Assembly: GCF_000383915.1 (NCBI RefSeq)
Contig: NZ_KB912942.1
Location: 2,144,561-2,208,560, forward strand
Length of the DNA stretch: 64,000 nt
Reading direction: 5' to 3'
Origin: Amycolatopsis benzoatilytica AK 16/65
GTDB taxonomy: Bacteria > Actinomycetota > Actinomycetes > Mycobacteriales > Pseudonocardiaceae
The translations under genes were made by a program, and so were the position numbers. Shown here one piece after another: positions 16,197 to 24,685 of the stretch; the stretch's first letter is position 1, and every line of letters starts with the position of its first letter. Under the pieces are notes generated by a model, which worked only from the letters and a program-made list of their open reading frames with translations, did no database searches and was not told the origin of the DNA.

Positions 16197-16811
16197 CACC
16201 AGTTCGCATGGCGGGAGTGTGCACTATGACACCGTTAATAACTTATTGTCATCAGCCTGACTACGAATTGCATGCGCGGGATGAGCGTGTCGAAACGGTC
16301 CACAGTGGTGGCCGTGCCGAATATATTGCTCAAACGAGCATTGTTGGCGCGGTTGGGTCGGCGCGCGATACGCCACTGCGAGTCGCCCGGCCGACAGCTC
16401 GCGCGGCCGGGAGCACTTGTGCGCCCTTCGGTGCCCGCCGGGCGAAGCGGGTCGTGCCGGCAGTGTCGCGAACGGCGGGTTCCGGCGGGGAATCGCGGAC
16501 GGAAGCCGATGCCTGCGCGTAGGCGCTGGCCGAGGCCCGTGGACCGGGTCGATGCGTGCGGAACAGGTGGGGCCGCTCGGCTTCCGGTGCGCGTGCCACC
16601 GTTCCACCCCCTGTTCTCGTCGCGTCTCGGCAGACGGGCCCGGGATTGATTCGTCGACCACGTTCTCCTTGTCGCGGGCTTGCACCGTGCTGAAAAAGAT
16701 TGCCAAGAATAGCCCGGCGGCGACAGCTTGCTGTTCGCTCGATGCGTGGCAGAGGTCGCTCCGGCTTGGTTTTCCGCATCTGCGACGGCAGGAAAGGAAC
16801 GGTCAGTTCAG

Positions 16812-17501
16812 ATGAGTTCACCTCCGATGGCCACTCGCCCCGCAGTGCCGGGGCACGGTCCACACGGGACCGAGCACGGCGAGCGGTATCGTTCGTTTTT
16901 CGACCAGTCCGGGATGTGCATCGCGAACCTGGACCTAGGGCTACGCGTGACCGACGCGAATCGCTTCTTCTCGCGGCAGTTCGGCTGCGGTGGGCAGGAT
17001 CTGCTCGGCCGTGGTTTCTGCGAGTTCCTGCATCCGAGCGTGCACGGGAAGGTGCGAGACCAGCTGACCCGGCTCAGGGAAGGCGGGCATTCCCGGATCA
17101 CCGAGCAGATAGTTGCGATCGGCGCCGGCGAAACGGCGTTCGAGGGCGAGCTGATCGGCGTCGCCGTGCGCGGCGACGCGGGCCGGGTCAACGGATTGCT
17201 GATGCTCGTGCGGCCAGAGGACACCGAGACCGTTCCGCAGCTGGCCGCCGGCAAACGGGTGCTGCTGAGCCCAATCGACGCGCGGATCCTCGAGGGCGTT
17301 GCGACGGGGGAGTCCACGGTGCAGCTGGCGGCGAGGCTGTTCCTTTCGCGGGGCGGGATCGAGTACCACGTGACTACGTTGTTGCGGATGCTGAAGGTGA
17401 CCAATCGCCCGTCGCTTGTCTCGAAGGGCTATTCGCTCGGCATCCTCAGCCTCGGCCAGTGGCCACCGCGAGTGCGGCCGGAGTTCATCCGGGAGTCCTG
17501 A
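16812..17501 (+). CDS. PAS-LuxR transcriptional activator 2 (PimM/NysRIV/FscRI type)
   Basis: A 229-residue paralogue of the regulator at 13397-14083, roughly three-quarters or more identical by eye from the PAS domain to the GILSLGQWPPRVRPE tail. The PAS domain opens with SGMCIANLDLGLRVTDANRF; the helix-turn-helix contains GESTVQLAARLFLSRGGIEY. The ATG at 16812 is chosen because the paralogue aligns from there; an ATG at 16827 is also possible, and the frame is open upstream. GGAAAGGAAC lies some ten bases before it. Most polyene clusters have a single regulator of this type, so a duplicated pair is notable. It may act on the same operators, alone or as a heterodimer. Confidence 0.92.
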   Translation: MSSPPMATRPAVPGHGPHGTEHGERYRSFFDQSGMCIANLDLGLRVTDANRFFSRQFGCGGQDLLGRGFCEFLHPSVHGKVRDQLTRLREGGHSRITEQIVAIGAGETAFEGELIGVAVRGDAGRVNGLLMLVRPEDTETVPQLAAGKRVLLSPIDARILEGVATGESTVQLAARLFLSRGGIEYHVTTLLRMLKVTNRPSLVSKGYSLGILSLGQWPPRVRPEFIRES

Positions 17502-17662
17502 CACCGAACGGACAGGAGCGTTGCGCATGGGAGCACGCCGCTGCTGGCTGTTGAGCGGTCAAGCCGGTGCGCTACCGGGGCGCGAGCGCCGTGCGACGGA
17601 TCGCCGATGCTTTGCCCGCAGGCCGACAGGTGCGCCGAGTCTCCTGGAAGGCCGCCTCTCGC

Positions 17663-18460
17663 TTACGCTGAGGTGGCGGAGCCGCTGATCCGCGTGGCGG
17701 GGCCGGCCGCAGTTTCGTTGCCGAGCCTGGCGAGCTCGGCGGCTATCTCCTGGTTGACTGCGGCAGTGTGCGTGATCAGGTAGAAGTGCCCTCCCGGAAA
17801 GCTCCGCATGCGGAATGCGGCGGTGGTCTGCTCGCGCCAGCGGTCGACTTCCGCGAGGGTAGCCTTCGGGTCGGAGTCGCCGATCAGCGCGATGACCGGG
17901 CATTCCAGCACAGCGCTCGCGGCGCCTTCGTAGGTTTCGGCGGCCCGGTAGTCGCTGCGGATCGCGGGCAGGGACATCCGGAGGATCTCTTCATTGTCCA
18001 GTGCCGCTGTTTCGGTTCCGCCGAGCCGGCGGATCTCGCGCAGCAGCCCCGCGTCGTCCAGCTGGTGGAAACGCTCGTCCCGGCGGGTCGCCGGTGCTCG
18101 ACGCCCGGAAACCACCAGTGCGGACGCGGCGCCGGTGCGCAACGCGGTCTCGAACGCGATCGAAGCGCCCATGCTGTGTCCGAAGTAGACGGTAGGCAGC
18201 TCCGGCTCGGCGGACAGCAATTCCGCGATCTCGTCGGCATAACGGCCGACCGTGGGTACGCACGGTTCGCGATGGCGTTCTTGTCTCCCCGGATATTGCA
18301 GCACGACGACGTCGGCTCCGGGCGCGTGCGCCGCCGCCAGCGGCTGGTAGAAGCTGGCCGAGCCGCCGGCATGCGGGAAGCAGACCAGGCGGACAGCGGC
18401 CGCCGGGGACGGGCGGAACCGGCGGAGCCAGCGATCGGAGTTCCTCGCGCTGGTGCGCAT
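17663..18460 (-). CDS. Type II thioesterase (NysE-like)
   Basis: A 265-residue stand-alone alpha/beta-hydrolase thioesterase, as found in nearly all polyene clusters. LVCFPHAGGSASFYQPLA at the N-terminus, the nucleophile elbow GHSMG with Ser96, Asp in GDSDP (195/197) and His225 in PGGHFYL give the complete triad. Role by family: removing aberrant or decarboxylated acyl groups from carrier domains of the PKS to restart stalled chains. It is divergent from the P450 gene, with about 245 bases between the two starts, and convergent with the second PAS-LuxR gene. AAGGAAA precedes the ATG. It lacks the N-terminal linker of a chain-terminal thioesterase domain, so it is not the macrolactone-forming enzyme. 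Confidence 0.92.
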   Translation of the reverse strand: MRTSARNSDRWLRRFRPSPAAAVRLVCFPHAGGSASFYQPLAAAHAPGADVVVLQYPGRQERHREPCVPTVGRYADEIAELLSAEPELPTVYFGHSMGASIAFETALRTGAASALVVSGRRAPATRRDERFHQLDDAGLLREIRRLGGTETAALDNEEILRMSLPAIRSDYRAAETYEGAASAVLECPVIALIGDSDPKATLAEVDRWREQTTAAFRMRSFPGGHFYLITHTAAVNQEIAAELARLGNETAAGPATRISGSATSA

Positions 18461-18706
18461 GGGTAGTTTCCTTCAGTCGGGGACCGTCGGGGAACGGTCG
18501 ATGTCGTTGCCGGAAGTCAACCCCTGCCGGAACGAGGAAATCACTAAAGATGTCGGGCGAGGAGCCGGCGAATGGGTCACCGGAGTCCGCGGGATTTGGT
18601 GCTTTCCCCACCCTTTCGCCAGGAGCTTTGACAGCGCTTCCACGCCGCTGGGATGTTCGACCTTGACTTGCCGGAGAACTACGTCGAGCCGCAACGGAGC
18701 CTGAAA
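18461..18706. promoter_or_regulatory. Divergent promoter region of thioesterase and P450 genes
   Basis: About 245 bases separate the two divergent starts, so both promoters must lie here if they are not read from elsewhere. No clear PimM-like palindrome was seen; the closest is a loose GGGATTT with TTTCCCC about five bases further on, whose spacing is wrong. Confidence 0.45.
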
Positions 18707-19885
18707 ATGCCCAGTCGTTCCGAGGATCTGCCCAGCCTGGCCGCACTGTCCGCGCCGGTGCTCCGGCCCGCCCCAGACTGGCGGTCGCTGCAAGAATCCC
18801 GTGCGGTCGTGCGGGTACGGACTTACGCAGACGACAGCGCGTGGCTGATCACCCGCTACGCCGAGATCAAGAACCTGCTGATGAGCGAGAAGCTCGGGCG
18901 CGCACACCCGGACCCGGCGAACGCGCCCCAGTTCATCGACTCCCCGATCATCGAGGAGGCCACCGGCCGCACCGACTACGAAAACGAGTATGCCGACCAC
19001 CGCCTGATGCGGTCGGTGCTGACCCCGTATTTCTCCCGCAAACGAATGACCGAACTGGAACCGCGGGTCGCGGCGATCATCGAGGAGGCGGTGGCCGCGC
19101 TGGCGTCCCACGGCCCGCCCGCCGACGTACTGGAGCTGTTCGCGAACCCCGTTTCCATGGCGGTGGTGTGCGAGATGATCGGCATTCCCGCCGGAGACCG
19201 CGACCGTCTGGGCCGGCTGCTCTCCGAGGTGAGCATGCTCGGCGTCGACACCGACGGTCTGTCCCCGCTCGCGGACGCGCTGAAGCCGTTGATCACGCAG
19301 CGGCGGAAGGAGCCCCACGACGACCTGATCTCCGGCTGCTGCACCGCCGGGCTGTCGGACGGGGATATCGCCGACACGATCGCCGGGGTGATCTTCGGAT
19401 CCCGCGGCGTGGTGAACCACATCGCCTTCGGCGTCGCACGGCTGTGCAGCGACGAAGAACTCCGTGCGGCGGTGACCGCCGATCCGGCGTTGATGCCCGC
19501 TGCGGTCGAGGAAATGCTGCGCACCGCCAGCGCGGGCGGGGTGATCATGCCGCACTACGCGCGGGAAGACATCGACCTGGACGGAGTCCGCATCCAGGCC
19601 GGCGATCTGGTGCTGCTCGATCTGGCACTGGCGAACACCGACGTACGTGCCTTCGCTCAGCCCGACCGGATCGATCTCGCCCGCCCGTCGAACCCGCACT
19701 TGACCTTCGCGCTGGGCATGTGGCACTGCGTCGGCGCGCCGCTCGCGCGGATGGAACTGCGGCTGGCGTATTCCACGCTGCTGCGGCGGCTTCCTGGGCT
19801 GCGCCTGATCCGGCCGGTGGCGGAGCTGGTGGCTCCGGACGACGAGTTCGCGGCCGGGCTGTCGGAGCTGCTGGTCGCCTGGTGA
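18707..19885 (+). CDS. Cytochrome P450, candidate for oxidation of the polyene methyl branch
   Basis: A soluble bacterial P450 of 392 residues from the ATG at 18707, which has GGAG seven bases before it; an in-frame ATG at 18653 would add 18 residues. The ExxR pair is at 269-272 (EMLR), and the heme loop FALGMWHCVGAPLAR puts the thiolate ligand at Cys341. The I-helix is abnormal: where most P450s have AGxE/DT, it reads FGSRGV, so the acid-alcohol pair is Arg-Gly. In polyene clusters one P450 (NysN/AmphN/PimG) oxidises the methyl branch to the exocyclic carboxyl and another hydroxylates or epoxidises the polyol; by position next to thioesterase, transporter and amidotransferase I favour the carboxylating role, but the sequence alone does not prove it. 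No ferredoxin gene lies nearby. Confidence 0.9.
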   Translation: MPSRSEDLPSLAALSAPVLRPAPDWRSLQESRAVVRVRTYADDSAWLITRYAEIKNLLMSEKLGRAHPDPANAPQFIDSPIIEEATGRTDYENEYADHRLMRSVLTPYFSRKRMTELEPRVAAIIEEAVAALASHGPPADVLELFANPVSMAVVCEMIGIPAGDRDRLGRLLSEVSMLGVDTDGLSPLADALKPLITQRRKEPHDDLISGCCTAGLSDGDIADTIAGVIFGSRGVVNHIAFGVARLCSDEELRAAVTADPALMPAAVEEMLRTASAGGVIMPHYAREDIDLDGVRIQAGDLVLLDLALANTDVRAFAQPDRIDLARPSNPHLTFALGMWHCVGAPLARMELRLAYSTLLRRLPGLRLIRPVAELVAPDDEFAAGLSELLVAW

Positions 19886-19960
19886 AAAGGCGGCACTGGG
19901 CCGTCGTGCCGGGCGCGGCGGCGCAGTGCGCCGGTACGGATCCCGCCCGCGAAAGCCAGT

Positions 19961-19993
19961 AATGTCCAGCGCGGCAATCCCGCGCTGGACATT
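19961..19993. terminator. Bidirectional hairpin terminator between P450 and transporter genes
   Basis: AATGTCCAGCGCGG, loop CAATC, CCGCGCTGGACATT: a perfect 14-bp stem between two convergent genes (P450 stop at 19885, transporter stop at 20009). Position and stability fit a shared terminator. Confidence 0.85.
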
Positions 19994-20008
19994 GTGGTGC
20001 GGCGGCGA

Positions 20009-20839
20009 TCAGAGCGGACGGCGGAAGCCGGGAAGAGCCGCGAGGGCGCCGCCGACGGCCAGGACCGCACTGATGGCCACCGTGAGCGCGGCGGGGCCGA
20101 AGCCGCCGCCGGGCAAGCCGAGCGCGAGTGCCCGCATGGTGTCGACGGCGTAGGTCAGCGGATTGAGCGTCGCGATGGCGCGGACCCAGCCGGGAAGCGC
20201 CGAAAGCGGCACGTAGGCGCTGGAGATGATCGTCACCGGGAACACAGCCACGATGCTGATGTTCTGCATCGTCTGCGCCCGCCGGAGCCACGAGCCCAGT
20301 GCGAGGAACACCCAGCCGACCCCCCAGCAGACCACCATCGCCAGCAAGAGCGACGTCGCCGCGCCGGCCAGCCCGCCGCTGGGCCGGTAGCCGAACAGGG
20401 CGATGGCGATGCCCAACATCACCACCAGCTGCAGACCGCAGAACGCGAGGTCCGCACAGCTGCGGGCGACCAGGGGCGCGATCGGGTGCACCGGCATCGA
20501 CCGCAGCCGCGCGAGGAACCCGTTGTGCAGGTCCTCGACCAGCCCGCTGCCGGACTGCATCGCCTGTTGCAGTGCGTTCGTCAGCAGGATCGCGGGCATC
20601 AAATAGTCTACATAGGACAGACCAGCGGGGAATCCGGTCGTCGTCGTCAGCGCCGCGAACACTTGGGTGAACATGAACAGCAGCACCAGCGGCTGCAGGA
20701 GTGCGAACAGGATCTCCTGCGGGTCGCGCACCGAGGTGGACAGCTGGCGCCCGGCCAGCGCGGCGACCTGCGCGGCGAACGAGGCGGACTTCCAGCGCCC
20801 AGTCGCCGTCGCGGCCGGGCCGGGGAACGTCGTGGTCAT
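20009..20839 (-). CDS. ABC-2 type transporter permease (DrrB-like)
   Basis: Integral membrane half of a drug-export ABC transporter, about 276 residues. The ATG at 20839 (MTTTFPGPA) is preferred because GGAG precedes it and it lies 19 bases after the stop of the ATPase gene; an upstream in-frame start at 20881 would overlap that gene. About six hydrophobic segments are visible (for example PLVLLFMFTQVFAAL, LLLAMVVCWGVGWVFLAL, VFPVTIISSAYVPLSALP). The DrrB/ABC-2 signature LNPLTYAVDTMRAL is present near the C-terminus. It is co-transcribed with the ATPase and is the likely export path for the finished macrolide. Paired single-domain halves resemble FscTI/FscTII rather than the fused NysG/NysH proteins. 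Confidence 0.9.
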   Translation of the reverse strand: MTTTFPGPAATATGRWKSASFAAQVAALAGRQLSTSVRDPQEILFALLQPLVLLFMFTQVFAALTTTTGFPAGLSYVDYLMPAILLTNALQQAMQSGSGLVEDLHNGFLARLRSMPVHPIAPLVARSCADLAFCGLQLVVMLGIAIALFGYRPSGGLAGAATSLLLAMVVCWGVGWVFLALGSWLRRAQTMQNISIVAVFPVTIISSAYVPLSALPGWVRAIATLNPLTYAVDTMRALALGLPGGGFGPAALTVAISAVLAVGGALAALPGFRRPL

Positions 20840-20858
20840 GGCGAGGCTCCAGACAGGG

Positions 20859-21806
20859 TTAGGCCGCGAACTCGGGGTCACGAGAGGTGAGGCTCAGATA
20901 GACGTCGTCCAGCGTCGGTTCGCGCAGCGCGATGTCCTCGGCCTCGACCCCGATGTCGTCCAGTGCGCGGATGACGGAGGCGATCGCGCGCGCCGTGGCG
21001 ACCGGCGTGACGACGACGCCGGGCTCGGCTACCGCCGGCTGCAGCCCCGCGCCGTGCAGTGCCGCGCACGCCGAATCCGTCTGCGCGACGTGCGGAAGAC
21101 GGACGTGCACCGAGCGCTGGCCGACTCGCGCCTTGAGCGCGGCAGCCGTCCCGGACGCGACGATCCGGCCGTCGGACATGACGGTGATGATGTCGGCCAA
21201 GCGGTCGGCCTCGTCCAGGTATTGGGTGGTGAGCAGCACCGTCGTGCCCTGCTCGACCAGCCCCTCGACGATCTGCCACAGGTTGATCCGGCTCGTCGGG
21301 TCCAGCCCGGTCGTCGGCTCGTCCAGGAAAAGCACCTCGGGACTGCTGACCAGGCTCGCGGCCAGGTCGAGGCGTCGCCGCATGCCGCCGGAGTAGGTGC
21401 GGGCCGGCCGGCCGGCGGCCTCGGTCAGTGCGAACGCCGCCAGCAGTTCCTCGGCCCGCCGCGCCGCCTGCTGCCTGCTCGCGCCCAGCAGCTTGGCCAG
21501 CAGAACGAGATTGGCCCGCCCGGTGAGCCCGACGTCCACGGACGCGAACTGCCCGGTGAGGCCGATCCGCCTGCGCACCTCGGTGCCTTCGCGGACGGTG
21601 TCGTACCCGGCCACGCGGGCAGATCCGGACGTTGGCGGCAACATCGTGGCCAGAACGTTGACGAGTGTCGTCTTGCCTGCGCCGTTGTGGCCGAGCAAGC
21701 CCAGCACTCGGCCCCGCTCGACGACGAGGCTCACCTCGTCGAGTGCGGTCACGGAGCCGAACGTCCGAGTGATCCCGGCGGCCTCGATCATCAGGTCGCG
21801 GCTCAT
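20859..21806 (-). CDS. ABC transporter ATP-binding protein (DrrA-like)
   Basis: A 315-residue nucleotide-binding subunit of the daunorubicin-resistance (DrrA) subfamily. Walker A GHNGAGKTT (39-47), signature YSGGMRRRLDLA, Walker B VLFLDEPTTGLDP and the DrrA-type C-terminal extension ending EPTLDDVYLSLT are all present. It is first gene of a two-gene operon with the permease at 20009-20839, reading away from the amidotransferase gene; the 172 bases between the divergent starts hold two PimM-like operators. Role: energising export of the polyene and self-resistance. Confidence 0.93.
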   Translation of the reverse strand: MSRDLMIEAAGITRTFGSVTALDEVSLVVERGRVLGLLGHNGAGKTTLVNVLATMLPPTSGSARVAGYDTVREGTEVRRRIGLTGQFASVDVGLTGRANLVLLAKLLGASRQQAARRAEELLAAFALTEAAGRPARTYSGGMRRRLDLAASLVSSPEVLFLDEPTTGLDPTSRINLWQIVEGLVEQGTTVLLTTQYLDEADRLADIITVMSDGRIVASGTAAALKARVGQRSVHVRLPHVAQTDSACAALHGAGLQPAVAEPGVVVTPVATARAIASVIRALDDIGVEAEDIALREPTLDDVYLSLTSRDPEFAA

Positions 21807-21859
21807 GCGCTGCCCTTCGTCGGAAAGACCCGGTGTGCCGCCAGTATGTGCCGAACGAT

Positions 21860-21875
21860 CTGGGGAAACTCCCAG
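21860..21875 (+). promoter_or_regulatory. Putative PAS-LuxR (PimM-type) operator, best match in the window
   Basis: CTGGGGAAACTCCCAG matches 14 of 16 positions of CTVGGGAWWTCCCBAG and is itself nearly palindromic. It lies between the divergent transporter and amidotransferase genes, 54 bases from the former's start and about 105 from the latter's. Confidence 0.6.
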
Positions 21876-21899
21876 TTCTGCTTACTGCCAGCCGAAACA

Positions 21900-21915
21900 C
21901 TAGAGGTTTCCCCGG
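21900..21915 (+). promoter_or_regulatory. Second putative PAS-LuxR operator in the divergent promoter
   Basis: CTAGAGGTTTCCCCGG matches 13 of 16 consensus positions on either strand, 24 bases after the previous site. It lies about 64 bases before the amidotransferase start, a natural place for activator binding near a -35 region. Confidence 0.5.
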
Positions 21916-21978
21916 TGGTCTTCTGCGAAGGTCCGTGGCGGGCGTGTTCCGAGCCCGCGTCGAAGGGAGTAAGCGGAA

Positions 21979-23826
21979 ATGTGCGGTATTGCGGGGTGGC
22001 TGTCCTTTCAGCGGGACTTGCGGACCGACCGGTCGGCGGTGGGCGCGATGACCCGGACGATGGCCTGTCGCGGCCCCGACGCCGAAGGCGGCTGGGCGGA
22101 TCGGCACATCGCGTTCGGGCACCGCAGGCTGGCCGTGATCGACCTCGAGGGCGGCGCGCAACCGATGACCGTCGATACGGCGGGCGGACGGGTGGCGATG
22201 ACTTACAGCGGCGAGGCGTACAACTTCGTCGAGCTGCGCGACGAACTGCGCCGGCGCGGGCATCAGTTTCGGACCTCGAGCGACACGGAGGTAGTGCTGC
22301 GCGGCTATCTGGAATGGGGCGAGGCGCTCGTCGACCGGCTCGACGGCATGTACGCGTTCGCGGTCTGGGACTCTCGTGACGAGAAGCTGGTGCTGGTCCG
22401 GGACAGGCTGGGCATCAAGCCATTGTTCTTCCATCCGACCGCGGACGGCGTCCTCTTCGGTTCGGAGCCGAAAGCGATCCTGGCTCACCCGCAGGTGAAG
22501 CGGGTGATCAAAACCGAGGGCCTGCGCGAGATGCTGAACGGCTGGAACACCCCCGGCGTCGCGGTCTGGGACGGCATGCGTGAGGTCCGGCCCGGCGGCC
22601 TGGTCGTGATCGACCGCTCCGGCGTGCGCGAGCGCACGTACTGGCAGCTCTCGCCCCGAGAACACACCGACGATCTGGACACCACCATCGCGGCCACTCG
22701 CGACCTGTTCGAGGATGTCGTGGCACATCAGCTCGTCGCGGACGTCCAGCAGTGCGTGTTGCTCTCCGGAGGGCTGGATTCGAGCTCGCTCACCGTCGTG
22801 GCGGCCAAGCAACTGGCCGCGCAGGGCGAACGCGTACACACCTATTCAGTCGATTTCGTCGGCCGCAACGAAGCGTTCCGGCCGGACTTGATGCGGGCCA
22901 CGCCCGATTCGCCGTTTGTCCACGACGTCGCCGGCCACATCGGTTCGGTCCATCAGGACATCGTACTGCCCTATACGTCCATGGCCGACTGGGACAATCG
23001 CCGCGCGGTCATCGCGGCGCGGGATTTCCCGGTCGGCATGGCGGATGTCGACGTGCCGCTGTACATGCTGTTCAAGGCGATCCGGGAACACTCCACGGTC
23101 GCGCTGTCCGGCGAGGGCGCGGACGAGGTCTTCGCCGGGTATCCGTGGTTCCACATCCCCGAACTCGCCGAAGCCGAGATCTATCCGTGGATGGTTCCCG
23201 TCCTGGCCGCGTGGGACGACGCGAACGCGACGGGCATGATGAATCCGGACCTGGTGGCCGCGCTCGACCTGGAGACCTATTTCAAGGACTCCTACCACGA
23301 CGCGGCGGCCGCGGTCGAATCGCTGCCCGCCGAAGACGAGCGCGAACGGCGGATGCGGGTCATGTGCCACCTGCATCTCACCCGGTTCCTGCCGATGCTG
23401 CTCGACCGCAAGGACCGGATCAGCATGGCGGTCGGGCTCGAGGTGCGGGTGCCCTACTGCGATCACCGACTGGTGGAATACGTCTACAACACGCCTTGGG
23501 CGATGAAGACGTTCGACGGCCGCGAGAAGAGCCTTCTCCGCGCCGCGGCGGGCGAACTGCTGCCCGCTTCGGTTCGCGAACGGGTCAAGAGCCCTTTCCC
23601 GGCCACGCAGGACGACCGCTACGCGGGCGAGCTTCAGCAGATGGCCAGGGAACTGGTCAGCGAGCCCGACCACCCCGTCTTCCAATTCACCGACCGTGCC
23701 TGGGTGGAGAATGTCGTGCGGATGGATCCGGCGGACGTCTCGGACAGCACCAGGGAAGCTCTCGACCGCACGATCGATATCGCGACGTGGGTCGACCTCT
23801 ACCAGCCGGAGATCCAGCTCGGCTGA
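21979..23826 (+). CDS. Glutamine-dependent asparagine-synthetase-like amidotransferase (PcsA-like candidate polyene carboxamide synthase)
   Basis: A 615-residue class II glutamine amidotransferase of the AsnB type. It starts MCGIAGW, so Cys2 is the N-terminal glutaminase nucleophile once Met is removed. The glutaminase half contains RGPDAEGGW, and the synthetase half has the ATP-pyrophosphatase loop LLSGGLDSSSLT (about 260-270) and SGEGADEVFAGYPW. Known chemistry: glutamine supplies ammonia, ATP adenylates a carboxylate, and an amide forms. A primary asparagine synthetase is unlikely inside a polyene cluster under PimM-like sites. In Streptomyces diastaticus var. 108 an AsnB-like enzyme (PcsA) converts the side-chain carboxyl of rimocidin/CE-108 to a carboxamide, and this protein is the natural candidate for the same step. 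AAGGGAG precedes the start, and a strong hairpin follows the stop. Confidence 0.9.
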   Translation: MCGIAGWLSFQRDLRTDRSAVGAMTRTMACRGPDAEGGWADRHIAFGHRRLAVIDLEGGAQPMTVDTAGGRVAMTYSGEAYNFVELRDELRRRGHQFRTSSDTEVVLRGYLEWGEALVDRLDGMYAFAVWDSRDEKLVLVRDRLGIKPLFFHPTADGVLFGSEPKAILAHPQVKRVIKTEGLREMLNGWNTPGVAVWDGMREVRPGGLVVIDRSGVRERTYWQLSPREHTDDLDTTIAATRDLFEDVVAHQLVADVQQCVLLSGGLDSSSLTVVAAKQLAAQGERVHTYSVDFVGRNEAFRPDLMRATPDSPFVHDVAGHIGSVHQDIVLPYTSMADWDNRRAVIAARDFPVGMADVDVPLYMLFKAIREHSTVALSGEGADEVFAGYPWFHIPELAEAEIYPWMVPVLAAWDDANATGMMNPDLVAALDLETYFKDSYHDAAAAVESLPAEDERERRMRVMCHLHLTRFLPMLLDRKDRISMAVGLEVRVPYCDHRLVEYVYNTPWAMKTFDGREKSLLRAAAGELLPASVRERVKSPFPATQDDRYAGELQQMARELVSEPDHPVFQFTDRAWVENVVRMDPADVSDSTREALDRTIDIATWVDLYQPEIQLG

Positions 23827-23834
23827 TCCCGGCG

Positions 23835-23872
23835 CCGCGCAGTGAACGGCGGTGCCGCCGTGCACTGCGCGG
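23835..23872 (+). terminator. Strong hairpin terminator after the amidotransferase
   Basis: Nine bases after the stop codon: CCGCGCAGTG, one mismatch, ACGGCGG, TG, CCGCCGT, mismatch, CACTGCGCGG. This gives 17 pairs interrupted by a single mismatch. It separates the amidotransferase from the sugar gene downstream. Confidence 0.8.
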
Positions 23873-24685
23873 ACTGGGCCGGCAGAGCCAGTTCGGCGAC
23901 GTGCGCGACGGTCGGCCGCTGGACGATGTCCGGAAGGTTCCCAGCGAGCGCCGCTTCGCCCGCAGCGGCACCGGCCCGCCGCGCGTCACCGGAACGTTGC
24001 CGCCGCCGGTGCGGTCGTCAACCCGAAAATCCCTAGAACCCGCGCGCGTGCCGGCCACTTCGCAGAATTCGGCGACGGACGAGCTATAGGGGAAAGACCA
24101 GTGTTGCGGTGGGAGGCTGGACCAGGCCCGGCCGCAGGGCGCACGCTGGAATTCCGCTCGAACTCGGGCACGGAGAACGTGCGTTTTCGAAAAGGACGAC
24201 CGAGACTGCCAGGTGCGTGTCGTGCTCGCTGGCGGGCCGAAAGAGGTGAGGAAGACGGAGGCGGCGCGGAAGCGGCTGGCCCGGACGACCGGGCCGAGAT
24301 CCTGTCCTCTTCCGGGTACGAGCACTTTTCGCGCGGCGGCGAGTTTACGAAGCGGACGGCGAGGTTCCTCCGGTGGGCGTACTTGAGATCGCCGAATTGC
24401 GCGACGGCGAAGACGTGTATTTCGTGAATGTTTCGCACGCGTTGTCGCCGGTCGGGAACCCTGGAATGTCCCGCCGGAAGTCTCGGGAAAATCCTTGGCC
24501 AGTCCGTCTTCGGTTGACACGCTTCGCTCGCCGCTGCGACTGTCGGTTTCGCTTCCTCCGGGCGGGTTCGCCTGGATGCCGGCCTCGCGTCCGGTGGGCG
24601 TGCGGTGCGGAGGACCGGACCGCTGCTTCGCCGCGACGGACAGCCGCGCGAGGCGAATCATTCTTGGCCGAGATAGGGGATTGAC
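23873..24685. other. Intergenic region upstream of the GDP-mannose dehydratase
   Basis: About 810 bases with no supportable gene. A forward frame open from 24250 to 24684 contains a stretch with coding-like composition (GVLEIAELRDGEDVYFVN at about 24373-24430), but it degenerates into Arg/Cys-rich sequence and matches nothing I recognise. The PimM-like site at 24021-24036 lies here. Confidence 0.5.
24021..24036 (-). promoter_or_regulatory. Putative PAS-LuxR half operator upstream of the dehydratase
   Basis: On the reverse strand CTAGGGATTTTCGGGT: the first ten bases match the PimM consensus perfectly, 12 of 16 overall. It lies 650 bases before the dehydratase start and could serve a promoter with a long leader. 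Confidence 0.4.

Larger units (their letters stand above)
15451..16811. other. Long intergenic region between acyltransferase and second PAS-LuxR gene
   Basis: About 1.3 kb without a supportable gene; the open frames on both strands have no recognisable motif or consistent codon bias. Contents noted: the half operator at 15682, a hairpin at 16083-16102, four TAGCGT hexamers in 16132-16196, and an AT-rich patch around 16230-16275 (GTTAATAACTTATTGTCATC) likely to be a promoter. A reverse frame starting ATG at 16060 begins MTPEAILSQTEMLIRAL but soon becomes Arg/Pro-rich noise; it could be a relic, but I cannot name it. Confidence 0.5.

Noticed and set aside
24250..24684. Possible small protein upstream of the dehydratase
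   Set aside because: Only about 40 codons look coding-like; the rest is Arg- and Cys-rich, there is no good start with a Shine-Dalgarno sequence, and no family is recognised.
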